A program made the position numbers and the translations under genes. The notes under the pieces were generated by a model that searched no databases, was not told the DNA's origin, and was given only the letters and a program-made list of their open reading frames with translations. Positions 11,748 through 22,628 of a stretch of DNA of 53,270 nucleotides are shown here, one piece after another; position 1 is the stretch's first letter, and each line of letters begins with the position of its first letter. Origin of the DNA: Bigelowiella natans CCMP2755 (Eukaryota; Cercozoa; Chlorarachniophyceae); contig ADNK01000121.1 in NCBI GenBank assembly GCA_000320545.1, positions 1 through 53,270 on the forward strand, written 5' to 3'.

Positions 11748-13532
11748 GGTGCCGTGAAGGCAAGACGTGTACAGCCGAGCCAACGTGCAATAGCAATGGT
11801 AGGAATTGGGTGGCGGCGGTGAAGGCAAGTGAAGTTAAAAAAGAAGCGAGCATGTCCGTGTTTTTACTATTCTGCTGTGTTTCCCCAGAAGGCAAAATTT
11901 CGACCGGAATTTGACCGCATCAGCATTCTGGCGGGAAAACTGTGTGCTGAGACGAGAAACACGGTTTCTTGTTATTCTGTCAAAAAACATAGCCAAAAAT
12001 ATGTGTCGCATTTGCAAAATGGATTATTTCAATATGAGTGTCGTCCATCCAGATTTTGGTCCAGAAAATCACCCAAGTACAACCCGCATGTTTGGGAAAA
12101 AGTACCCGTAGAGAAATTAAAGGAAAAATGCATTTTTTGCACTCTTAGCGTTGGTTACGAGGATTTTTTAGGTATTATCTGGAGGAAATATTACCGTTTC
12201 TGAAGGAAGTGTCGCAAAGGGCAAACAAGAAAATTTTACTATAAAGTCAAGAAGATACTGTTTCTACGACAAGCTTATATCGGTCTAATGGATGTGTTAA
12301 TTGTTTGCATTGAAATGCGTACGGTCGTTACTTTTCCTGTTGTTGTGACGATTCTCTTATTTTGCAAGAATTATCTCCTTGAATCTTTGCTACAAAGTAC
12401 TGAAGAACTGGAGTAAATTTGCCAAATTTGGTGGAGTTTTTTCCTATTTATTTTTAATTGCTCGGGTTGCAGTTTCTGAGACATGTCGGCCAAATAATTC
12501 GAATTTGCAACGATAAATATCTAAGATGTGCAATTTTAGCCTATGGCAATATGGCGGGGCGAGAGTTATTGCTGATTACTTTTCGAGGGAAAGTGTTGGT
12601 CCAATTGGCGCCAATTCTCGGTCGTTACTGCGTACTCTAAAAGGTACCGAGAAAGATGCGTGTCAAGTTTCAGCTGTAGCACCTGTGTATCCCTGAAAAT
12701 CTTTATAAATCCCCTGCATGTTGTTTTATTTTTCATGCAAGGATTCTTTTGACAAGTTAGTTATGTTGCATTTTTGACATGTGACAATTTGGATGTATTC
12801 TTCCATACAGAATATGTTTTTTACATCGAGATGTTGTCAACATGTGAGCATTTTTCATGTCGTAATATTAAAACACAAGCGTATTTTTAAGTATAATGAC
12901 TACCATGGGTTCTCATTCATCCAAAATTTCTTCAATCAACAATGAGCATTAGTCACATCTTCACGTTGTGGAAAAAGGCTGCAAAACTGTGGTAAATGTT
13001 TTTAATGAAATTTAAATTCTAAGTCGCAATGATAAAACAAACGTCTTTCATGAAAATTAGATTTCCAGAACAATATTCCATCAAAGTCTTCAAACGATCG
13101 TAGAGATCTCAAAAAAAGGACACGATTATTCCATTTTGTAGGTAGAATAATGCATCTTTGTCGCAAAGTTTCCTGTAAGTTGCATGCGAATTCGTGCATG
13201 TTCCGTCTGAAGAGAGAATATCTTAGTATTGTGGCGGGACGCAAGAGAGCGGTAGTTTGCTTGAACGATCAACATGGGTTGTCGCGATGTCATTATTCGG
13301 CTGAGCTGCTGCTGCCGCCTTCGCCCTGCTTACTGCTGCTGCTGCTGCCAATACTGGAAGGAGCGGGAAGAAGCGCGCGCGGCTAAACTAATTGCATTCA
13401 ACGCACAGGACCCTCTGCACCAGAGAGCGAGCGAGAGCGAGACGAGAGACGAGAGGCCCGCTCCCACTCCTCCCCGCCCCCTTGTTGATCCACTCTCCTG
13501 CCATCGGCCCCCCGTGAGATGCCAGGTGGCCA
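11748..13532. other. Intergenic, CIA30 to the E2F-associated gene (head-to-head)
   Basis: The left end must contain the CIA30 promoter. An open frame at 11829-12203 has no recognisable domain and no splice partners, so I do not call it. The rest is A/T-rich and featureless. The right end becomes CTG/GCC-rich from about 13300, as a transition into the next promoter. Confidence 0.5.
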
Positions 13533-13613
13533 TTTCCCGCGCATATTTTGATTCCTATCCGAACCTTGCCCACTTGGCGGGTTCTTGGCGGAATGGCGGG
13601 TTCTTGGCGGGAT
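13533..13613 (+). promoter_or_regulatory. Cluster of E2F/DP-type binding sites
   Basis: TTTCCCGCGC at 13533-13542 fits the E2F consensus. Four more GGCGG cores follow: TTGGCGGG at 13574, TTGGCGGA at 13585, ATGGCGGG at 13593 and TTGGCGGG at 13604. The last four arise from a near-perfect tandem duplication of 19 bases (13576-13594 and 13595-13613, one mismatch). Another GGCGGGAAAC lies at 13864-13873 and a GGCGGGAC near 13233. E2F sites of this kind drive S-phase genes in animals, plants and many protists. The downstream gene is therefore inferred to be cell-cycle regulated. Confidence 0.6.
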
Positions 13614-13706
13614 TGGATTTTTTTGGTCCTTCCCGGTTCTCCATGAACCTTTTCTGCTTCGGGATGCTCATACATACATAATCCATCCCTTGAAGCGATC
13701 TAGGCG

Positions 13707-16021
13707 ATGTTACACCCCTACCTCTGTTATTTAACGCTATTCTATCCGATCTTAACAAAATCGCTCAGGCCACAGTCCGAAGAAGAAAGGGATAAATGTA
13801 TTGTTACCCGAGCGATCTCTTCAGGATCTTTTGTACAACAAGAAATCCTGCAGGTCGCCAAAAGGCGGGAAACGACGCTCGACTCCGGTATGCACGCTTC
13901 TCTAGCCGAATAGCCATGTTCTTATATATTGTGGAAAACTCCTTGACGATGAGGTCTGATTTCCAAATTTCAATAACCTTGCCTGAATCTTCAGGACTCA
14001 ACTCCTGGTGGGTCAACTAAGCGTTCTTCGCGGAGGGATCTGACTACAATTGGGACGGACAACAGCAGCAGTTCTGGCGCGCTGAACTATCTGATTCTCA
14101 GGTACGTCTCTTTAAACCTTCCCTACCATTTCTTGCTCATTCTTACCCTCTATCCCTCACCTGCTTGCGTTAATATATCTCATTATATTTGATGAAATCA
14201 GTCCGGATAAAGGTAACAGGCAAAATTCTAGAGATGGCAAATCACTAGTGTCTTCAGGAAGAGCACGCGGAAAGGTCATAAGGCGTAAGTCGTCTCGGCC
14301 GCAACCCCCCACTTCATCTCGAAGTTTTCTGAGCTGCCCCGAAGAAGGCCCTCCCCCTTTAGAATCCGTCGTTGACGAATCCAAACATGTGAGTCACACA
14401 GCTAGCAATTTTATAGCAAAGCCTGTAGGAAATGTAGAACTTAATCGTAAAGCTCGCATGGAGATGAGTGCCATGAGCATTTTGTGATTTTAGTTTTTGC
14501 AGCAGCGCGGCCATATCAAAAGACGGCAGTGATTAAAATATTTTCCCGACATCTTTTGGCACGATGATCCTGTGTGTAACCATCATGAACTTCTAATATA
14601 CTTTTCCTCAGATCAAGAGCGACCGCAGCACCACTGCAGCTGGAAAACAGACATCCCTCCCTGTGACACCGGGGCGAGATTCTCAACGTCCGAACAAGAA
14701 AAGCTCGTCGAGTAACATTTCGGCGGAGCTTGAATTTATTAAGCGGAACTTTGGATATCTTGACTCCGAAGAACTGCTTCTCGCAAGGCCGAATCGAGGC
14801 CCCGAGCAAGGAAGTAAAGCAGACGATGAGGCGTGCTTCCAAGGTATTACCAACCGATCTGCAGAAAGCGAAGGAGCACTTTGATTTCGTTGACACAATC
14901 TCACATCACTGAAGTCTTGCTCCTTCTCTCTTGTCCCGCCAGCATTGTAGTAACACTGTGTAACATCCGTGTTCCTCCCATTTTCAGGCATATTGGCGTG
15001 GGCGAAGGATACGTCCTGGAAGTCCTCGAGACCAGAAGATGATTATTTTTTCAACCCTCTCTCTGCTTGCTGGCCAACCAGGAATCATACCAAACAGGTA
15101 ATGGTTAATATGCTATATACCTGGTCTGTGTTCGCACGCGCTCGCGTGCATACAATTCGCACGTGATCGTGCGTGTTGATATTAAAAGGGAAATTAGCAG
15201 GACGACTTGGCACCATCTTGTCTTGTTTCTGCCTGTTGCTCCAAGTGTTCATCCCCTATTGACACACACAAACAAAGCTTATTCTGTTGTGCCTGACCGC
15301 TTGCTAACTGCGGTACACCCAATGCCCCTCCTCCTCCTCCTCCTCCTCCTCCTCCTCAGTATACTATTCTCGAGAGAAACAAGATCCTGCGGCACGCTCT
15401 TGAGCCGAAGCGGTTCCCAGTCCGACTCGAGTCTCTTCCCTCGATGAGCACGGCGATGATCGTCGAGGAGGCGGATGCTCGATCCAACAGTAGCAGCGGC
15501 GGTTGTGGCGACAGAATCTATGACTCTTCAACAGTGAGTCTGCAGCACAAGCTGCCTAGAAAGAAGCAGGAGCGTAACGGCATGGATGCACAAGAAGAAG
15601 GAGAAGAGAGCGGAACACCCCCTCTTCATCTTACGACCCCATCTGCTGACAACAAACCGTCTTCTTCCAAGCACCCTCCGCCTGTGCCGCTTTTCAGCGA
15701 GCCTGAGGCGAAGAAGATGAAGAGGGGTAGCCCGAGCATAGATCTACGGCTGCTGAAGGGCCGCCGCTCGCTATCGTTTCCGCCATCGTTGTCGGTATCA
15801 TCATCATCACCTTCTCATCGTCACCAATACTCCCCTACCACACATTCACCCTCGTCAAGATTCTCCCCTCAAACAAGAGAGGCTGGCCTGGTGCTTTCAT
15901 CCCTTGGAGGAGAAGAATGTGCGCGCTCTTCTAGCAGTAGTAGTAGTAATAGTAATAGTAATAGTAATACTAGTTGTAGTAATAGTAATAGTAATAGTAA
16001 TAGTAGTTGTAGTAATAGTGA

Positions 16022-16060
<39 letters not shown>

Positions 16061-18129
16061 TGGTAGCGGTAGCGATAGCAACTCGAGAGGAGAAGGACCC
16101 GAGATTTCATATTTAAAGAGCTGCCACCCAGCTCTGTGATATCCATTAACTGTATATTCATTTTGCCACCCCCCCCGCCCATTCTCTCCTGTGCTATCTT
16201 CTTCATCCTCTTCTCTTCTCTAAAGATGACTCAGATGACGCTGTCGCCTCACCGACGACGAAGTTGCCACGACAGAAAGGTAATATACACATACGGCCAC
16301 TAGTTGTGTGTTAGAAATGCCGTCGGTTCAATCGATGGGGGGGCGGGTCGAGCTCTGATAGTCGTCAGAGCTTTGACGCTAAGTTTATCCACTCTTCTGC
16401 TCAGGTGTCGGCAAAAGCAATGATGTTAAGAATAGTGTTGGCCCCGTCAAATTCAATGCTTCGCCTTCAAAGAAATTCCAGAGGCCTTCTCCTTCACATG
16501 CAAATAAGGTAAAAAAGGAGGATGTCGCTGCTGCATGCTGCCGTGCTCTCATTGCTGCTGCTACTGCTACTACTACTACTACTACTACTACTACTATTAC
16601 TAACTACTACTACCAGCTCCAACACGTTTCTCTTTTTGCTCTGCCCTAATCATCAACAGCATCATCAACATCACTACCAGCATATCATTGTCGTGGTAGA
16701 TCCTGACTGACTTCATGTTGTTTCTGCGTCTTCTCCGTCTTGGCCATCCTCCTCCTCCTCCTCCTCCATCTCCATTTCCTCTCCCTCTTCATATTATTCA
16801 GCAGGCGGCCAGTAATAACCCTCGTGTCGTCGTGATTGGCGGTACTACTGGTGCCGCCAGCTCTGCGCCCCGAGCCCCCCCCCCTCAGAAGAAGAAATAC
16901 GTTTTCGGGGCAGGAACTTCCAACTCGCCTTTCCATGCGATGGAACAAGAGGGAAGCACAGCGAAGAAGAAGAAGAAGAATCGAGATCACGGTACTCTTC
17001 TGAACTCGCCTAGCGTGGTCAAACAGAGGCTCACCAGCGCTGGTGACAACAAAAATAACAGTGCACGTGTTAAGATAGAGAAGCAGGAAACTCTCACAGC
17101 ATTTATGAAGGTGAGCAAGGTGGGAAAGCCGTCTCCCTCTCCAGGCAGCATCGATCCCTCGATCTTAGCTTCAAAGAATGTCCAGAAAAGGATCGCGATG
17201 ATGATGATGGCCTCCCCTGCTCGCAAGGCTGCAGCAGCGAAGCCGTCGATACCAACATCGTCCCAGAAGAAGGTAATTCAATTACTTACTGATAAGCCTC
17301 CTCCTTCTCCTCCCCCTTCCCCTATTTCATCTTCGTTGAACATATATCTAAGTTGTGACTCACGCCACCACGCTCGTATCGATGTTGATGTGCGTAGGAG
17401 GGGCTATTCTCGATATTCAAGAAGCCGTCGTCTCTCAGGCAGCGAAGGGCGACGACAACGACGCAAGTTGTTTCAGGGTCAAGACCCGATTCCTTCCTAT
17501 CTCCTCCTCTTCAGCGTACCAGCCGACGAGGTAAGAAGAAACCATCCTCATCCTCATCCTCCTCCTCTCCAAGACTGGGGGATCTTACTGCATACCCAAC
17601 TGAGATTTCGCCAGCAGCAAAGCAGCAGCAGGCCATGTCTCTCTTAGGAGCCGAGGGAAAAGCGGACGGAGAAGTTTATCTTGCATCAAACAACGATACT
17701 AGGACGCCCCATCCCTCTCCTCCTTCTAGCCATTCTTCTTTCAATTTTGCTGTACCTGGTAGTAGTAGTAGCTGCACGCGATCCTCGAAGCGCGTGGCGG
17801 CTGCGGCACGGGCAGCAGCTCTCTCGGGTGCGGAGACACTCCTCTCCATTTCCCCTCGTGCTTCGGTAGCGACTGATAGGATGGTGGTTGCTACTACACT
17901 TAATGATGAAGATAATAATCAAGACGATGATGGTGCCTCTGCCCCCTTCCAGTCACCCCATAAGAAATCCAAAACTCTCAGGAAGAGACGTAGTAGGGTT
18001 GGGGGCGAGGACATCGGCGACGCTGTGGGGGCACGAAACCTGCTGTCCTCGTCGCCATTGTTCATCTCTAAAAAGAGCATGTCCAAGACACTTCGAGGGA
18101 AGAGAAAGAGGCGCCGCGTGGTATTATAA
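13707..18129 (+). CDS. Unrecognised basic low-complexity nuclear-type protein
   Basis: No family is recognised. Phase-consistent exons: 13995-14101, 14202-14388, 14612-14843, 14988-15097, 15360-about 15918, 16226-16279, 16405-16508, 16805-17272, 17398-17530 and 17615-18129 (TAA). The first exon is unsettled: an ATG at 13707 with a donor after CTGCAG, or a frame ending at 13887 that needs an upstream exon. The most ordered segment is in 14612-15430 (ELEFIKRNFGYLDSEELLLA, AWAKDTSWKSSRPEDDYF, ILERNKILRHALEPKRFPVR). The rest is Ser/Lys/Arg/Pro-rich and ends in basic clusters (KTLRKRRSR, LRGKRKRRR), as in nuclear proteins. QETLTAFM (17084-17107) resembles a PCNA-interacting PIP box except for Met at the last position; GLFSIFKKP (17401-17427) is a second hydrophobic-basic motif. 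With the E2F-type promoter, a replication or repair role is a guess. Confidence 0.6.
15930..16065 (+). repeat. (TAG/TAA)n trinucleotide tract
   Basis: Runs of TAG, TAA and TGG units. In one frame they read as about 50 serines, but a donor at 15919 (GTGCGC) would put the tract in an intron and join GGEE in phase to DSDDAVAS at 16226. Coding or intronic status is undecided. Confidence 0.7.
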
Positions 18130-18461
18130 AAAGGATCCCCGACGGAAGATTTCCCCCCGCCCCGTCCAACATACCACCTTTGCTAATTAGTTTCTCCGTT
18201 CTGACGTCAGCCCAGATATATAATATTTTTTATTATAATAATTTACTGAATATCGAAGAATTGATCGACGACCACATCATTCATGTGGACTCGACAAGTG
18301 CTGCTTCTTACCTACAACTGCCCTGTTCATTATATCTTTGGCCGATAGTACGTCGGATACTACACCTTGATTACAACTCAAACGAGGGAAAAGGGAGGGG
18401 GGTTACGAAATTTCATACACTCTCCTACCTCTTCTCTACTCTCGTTTCTCCTTCAATTCAG
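18130..18461 (+). other. Possible extra exon or 3' UTR
   Basis: An open stretch from about 18213 reads IYNIFYYNNLLNIEELIDD and could follow an alternative donor just before the stop at 18129 (CGCGTG, then GTATTA). Phases to the next candidate exons do not close. I leave it as unresolved. Confidence 0.25.
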
Positions 18462-18664
18462 AAACAATGGGGACACCTACATCTTACAACTGAGTGAGCT
18501 CATCAAGCTAAACCGAGTATGACGAGCTGCTGTTATCTTGTAACGGACATAAGTCTTGTTATCATTGACATCATTAACAATCAATGCAGGGGCCAACTAC
18601 ACGAGTCTCGATGATGAAACACGTTGCGCCACGTGTTTCGTCCTTAACGCCGACAGAAGTCTAA
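18462..18664 (+). CDS. Two candidate terminal exons of unknown protein
   Basis: After a good polypyrimidine tract and CAG acceptor, 18462-18516 reads NNGDTYILQLSELIKLNR up to a GTATGA donor. After another CAG, 18590-18664 continues in phase with GPTTRVSMMKHVAPRV and stops at TAA. The pair looks like a protein C-terminus, but its 5' exons are not identified. It may be an alternative end of the preceding gene or a short separate gene. Confidence 0.3.
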
Positions 18665-20699
18665 AACAGCACTCCTCCACTGTAGACACAGCAAACACAT
18701 CACATGTGCGTATGTCTGTTGTCTCCCGCCTGTTCTCTGTTCACAAAAAAAAACTCTGAACTATAGAACATCTGTTGAGGTGACACGTGCATGATAGACA
18801 TGCAATACACAACATATATGCCATGTTGAACTTCACCATGCAATGATGAGCAGCGCAACCATGAGACGCCTGTGAAAATCGTCAATATTGAATTTGCAAT
18901 GCGCATGTCACAGATCGGCATGCATGCGCCAAACCATTCGATGGGCACTGGAGGCACACACTGCAATGTGCGTTGCACATGCGGCATGCTGCGGTCGAAT
19001 CTGCGCAGTGCGTGCAGTGCAGCTGCAACAAACGAGAGCAGTGACCAACGCGCAGAGATGTGGATATTTGTGATCCAAGCAGTCGTGATTGACGCAGGCA
19101 GGCCTGGCATTGGCTAGCTGGAGCAGCGCAGGCCGGCTAGCCGGCGATGCCGCAGATCGACGCTTGCTCGACAGGGACGGCCATACTGGCATGGTCTGCA
19201 TGGTCGTCATCACAGACTGAGACACTTGCAAAGTGCGAAACGCAGTTTTGCTAGAGTGCATGCCTCGAATGATTACTGTGTCCATCATTCGAACCGGCTT
19301 TGTGGATGTGGAGGACTGATTGGACTTGAAAACTTGGCATTTTGGCTGCATGGCCAAGCTAGCAAGTGGGGCAGCGCAAATGGCGACAATGTGACGGCGA
19401 CGCAAAGCACCTCTGACCTGCTCTTCGCAGGAACTTCCTGAAAGCTGCATTCACACGCTAGTCCGCGGCCGCCGGGTCATCCGAAGGAACACCAAGTGAG
19501 ACACTGGTTTTGGTGGAATCAGAGGCGTGAAAGAAGAGGGAACAAACAGGCAGACGAACAGGGACCCAAGGCCACTCTTGCGTCCGAGAACAGTCTGTTT
19601 CTCGCAGCACCCACGCACAGCGAACAGTGATGAGTGATGTGGTTGACGCTTTGACGAACAATGAACAATGATGAAAAACTGCACTTCCGCCAAAACGTTG
19701 CAAGACACTTGCAGTGTGCGAAACGCAGTGCACAAACCAACTTTGGTGAGGTCCAGCCAGTGAAACCAACAAAAGGAGTCAAGAATGGCACTCTGGTTGT
19801 GCAATGGCACGTGTGGCAACAATGTGGCGTCGACTCAAAGCAACTGCTCTGAGCAGGAACTTCCGCGAAGGCTGCACCTGTTCGACGGAAGACGACAGGA
19901 CGATCACGGTCTCAGCCTCGGTCGCGATCTCCATCCTGCAATCTTAGCCGCCATCGAACTTCAGCATAGCAAAGCGGACAAATCCCTGCCCAGGGGGATG
20001 ATGGTGAAAGTGTCCGACGTGTCCGAGTGTGTCCGAAGGTTCACTTGTCTCTCAGAACTTCCTGTGAACAATGAGAACAATGACGAAAAACTGCACTTCC
20101 AACGTGCAACAAGACACTTGCAATGCGCGAAATGCAGTGCCTCGAACTGGCTTCAGTGAGGACTGACTAGCGAACTAGCCGAAGGTGTCCGGATGTGTCC
20201 GAATGTGTCGTGTCCGAAGATGACCCATGATGGAAATCGAGAGGCAATCAGATCAACTCTTCAAAAATTGCAGACGGTGAGGAGATGTCTTCCTATTATC
20301 ATCCGCTGTTGCCGGATATCAACAATGGTACCGGCATTTCTGGAAATATTCTTCAATTTCAGGAAGATTGTATGGCTTTTTTAGTCGTAATTTTCACTTT
20401 CGCACAAGAATCGGCCGTGAGTGCGCGGAGTTATGTGACAGAAAATTCTACAGATTCCGATGTCAAATCAATATGACGACATAAAAAACTTATTGTCGTC
20501 AGCCTATCCAAGCTACAGATTTTCAAGAAGGTTGATTTCCTACTTAACAAGCCATCACTCCTCCTGGTGCTGTTTCACTTTTGTATTTGTTGAGTTAGTT
20601 CAGTCCTTCCCACCCTTCTGAGTGAGTGAGAAAACTTGGGTATTTTTTGGTTTTGACTTTTTATTAATTTCACTGATCCAGAATCGGAAACCCACAAGC
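18665..20699. other. Intergenic repeat-bearing stretch
   Basis: No gene is supported. It contains degenerate direct repeats (separate entry) and GTGTCCGA minisatellite units near 20011-20040 and 20182-20220. Confidence 0.5.
19217..20160 (+). repeat. Three degenerate direct repeat copies
   Basis: GACACTTGCAAAGTGCGAAA at about 19221 recurs as GACACTTGCAGTGTGCGAAA near 19708 and GACACTTGCAATGCGCGAAA near 20112. Linked blocks recur in the same order, including AACTGCACTTCC (19677, 20090), GGCNACAATGTG (19381, 19815) and GCAGGAACTTCC (19428, 19854). Spacing is about 490 and 400 bases, with heavy divergence between blocks. It looks like an old tandem array or repeated insertion of one element. Confidence 0.55.
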
Positions 20700-21219
20700 A
20701 TGGAACAGAAAATAAAAATTCCTCGCTCTTTCAAACTTCTGGAAGAATATGACCATGCCGTTGGTAAGGAGAGCAAAACAAAGCTTTCAGGGCAACATCG
20801 AGGCTACATCACTTATGGTTTAAATGACTACACTCGGGAATCCAAGGATCCTCTCGGTTCATGGCGCGGTATCATCATTGGAATCCAGGGTAAGCAATCG
20901 GGAGAATTATTCTACAATTTCGAAGTAACTATTCCAAAAGGATATCCAGCTCAGGCTCCTGTTATTAGATTCAAAGGGTAAGCTTGATCCAAATAACAGA
21001 ACGGATTGAAATCTCACAAAATATTTTATCAGGCCAAAGATGGACCTTGCCGCAATTGATAGTAGCGGAAACGTCAATCTGGGAAAACTGAGTCCTGCCT
21101 TCAAGTGGACACCAGACAAATGGATTGCTGATATTTTAATGGCAATCCGAAACAACATGCATAATCCTTCTGTCTTAAAGACAAGTGTACAGAAAGCACG
21201 TGAAGGAAATTACTTCTGA
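20700..21219 (+). CDS. Ubiquitin-conjugating enzyme E2 variant (Uev/Mms2 type)
   Basis: Uev proteins pair with Ubc13 to build Lys63-linked ubiquitin chains in DNA-damage tolerance and signalling. Exons 20700-20977 and 21033-21219 join in phase to 154 residues. KIPRSFKLLEEYDHA opens the fold, then GLNDYTRESKDPLGSWRGII, YNFEVTIPKGYPAQAPVIRF and a helical C-terminus (WTPDKWIADILMAIRNNM). Where a catalytic E2 has its active cysteine, this protein reads SSGNVNLGKL, with no cysteine in the segment, as expected of a Uev. The intron is 55 bases. The ATG at 20700 is used because the family start (K/R-V/I-P-R) follows at once. Confidence 0.85.
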
Positions 21220-22628
21220 TTTTACGGTTCTCACTAGCAAATCTTCTGAGTAAAAAGCAGCGCAAGTATGAACATTGACTGATTTTGTCAAACCATACCA
21301 CTCGTTGAATTTTAGTACCACTAGCATCTAGTCGTAAAATAGTGTTAGGTATTGCATGGTGCCAGGGGGGCAAAACTGTTGTTACAAGTCATTCTTTAAT
21401 TAGTTCTTGCAACATCCGCCTCACATCTGATCGACATCACATGCGCGTAGATTCAATGCTGTTCCACCTTGCATGAAGTTGCAACCCAAATTATTTGGTA
21501 CAAGACGCGCACTCATGCGACGATTTGCAGGCGGCGCGACGCGCGCCACATCCATGCGAGCAGGAACTCCTCTAGTCACGTTGTGAAAGCTACGTACATG
21601 TGCACTAATGCAATTCATTTTGAGAGTGCTATGGAGTGTGAGACGGATGTAATGCATGAAGTGATACTATTAAAGTGACACTATAACTATAACACTGAAT
21701 CACTATTGTACATGTACTGTAATCTTTTCAATAATAGTCATCCTAATATAGCTATGCAAAGCAGCGCGGCTACAACACGCTCACATGCAGCTATCTAGCT
21801 TGGGTTGTGTCCATATGCTGTCTCGTCTATGTGTGTTGCATTGTGTGTTCCATGCATTTGAAAGCTGTTGCATCCTGTCGTCGATCGATGTACGCACGTC
21901 ATGCCGTGCGCGCAGCGGTCCGTGCCTCTTTTTTTTTTCAGCTTTAATGAGTTAGTCGTTATTTATTATTCGTGTCGTCGTTTCGATTCATGATGGCACT
22001 CAATTGGTTTCATTTTGATAGTGTAGATCATGGTCTATCAATCTAACGTCTAGTAATGTGTGGTGTGATAAATGGTCATGCACAATGATGCAGTAGTGCA
22101 GTAGTAGTGGTGTAGTAGTGTAGTGGTGAGCCAGCCTAGCAGCGCACAATAAGCCGAAGCGCATATGTACACCTGCATGTGCTAGGTATACTGAATATAA
22201 TGATAGCGCAACCATCACTTAAGAATTGAATGCATGAGCTTCAAATAGAGCCATGCTAGTACTAGAGCAGCGCATGCGCGCACACAGAATCGAACGTCTC
22301 CTATTCATGATTATAAATATCATTTTCGTTCGCAGCACATTTTGATCTCAGAGTGCACATTGCAACAAACAAGAGGGTTCCGACAAAGCTATGCTGACAA
22401 TAAAAATTTTCCATCTATTCAGATCTTAATCTACAATGACTGCTGTACATATCTGTAGGTGTTAAGGGTAGATCTCCCATTGAAAAACTTATCGATACCG
22501 GACTAGCGTGGACCGTTTAGCTAGTATGACATTTTTGAACACAGAAACTTCATTTCGAGGTATATTTAAGTCTCACCTTTAACAAAGGCATGCCTAGATG
22601 TGTCGATTCATATACTGAAGACCATAGA
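21220..22628. other. Intergenic, Uev to Sel1 protein (tail-to-tail)
   Basis: Convergent 3' flanks with many GCATGC/TGCATG words and four AGCAGCGC octamers (21256, 21760, 22138, 22266). A 13-base word, ATAGTCATCCTAA, at 21734 recurs at 46041. No coding exon is visible. Confidence 0.5.

Noticed and set aside
11829-12203. Open frame of 124 codons between CIA30 and the E2F gene
   Set aside because: No recognisable domain, no splice partners and ordinary A/T-rich composition; fits chance.
13274-13681. Open frame of 135 codons over the E2F site cluster
   Set aside because: Overlaps the likely promoter and 5' UTR, out of frame with downstream exons, no family match.
15869-16206. Long overlapping frames of Leu, Val or Tyr on both strands
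   Set aside because: They are translations of the TAG/TAA trinucleotide tract in other frames.
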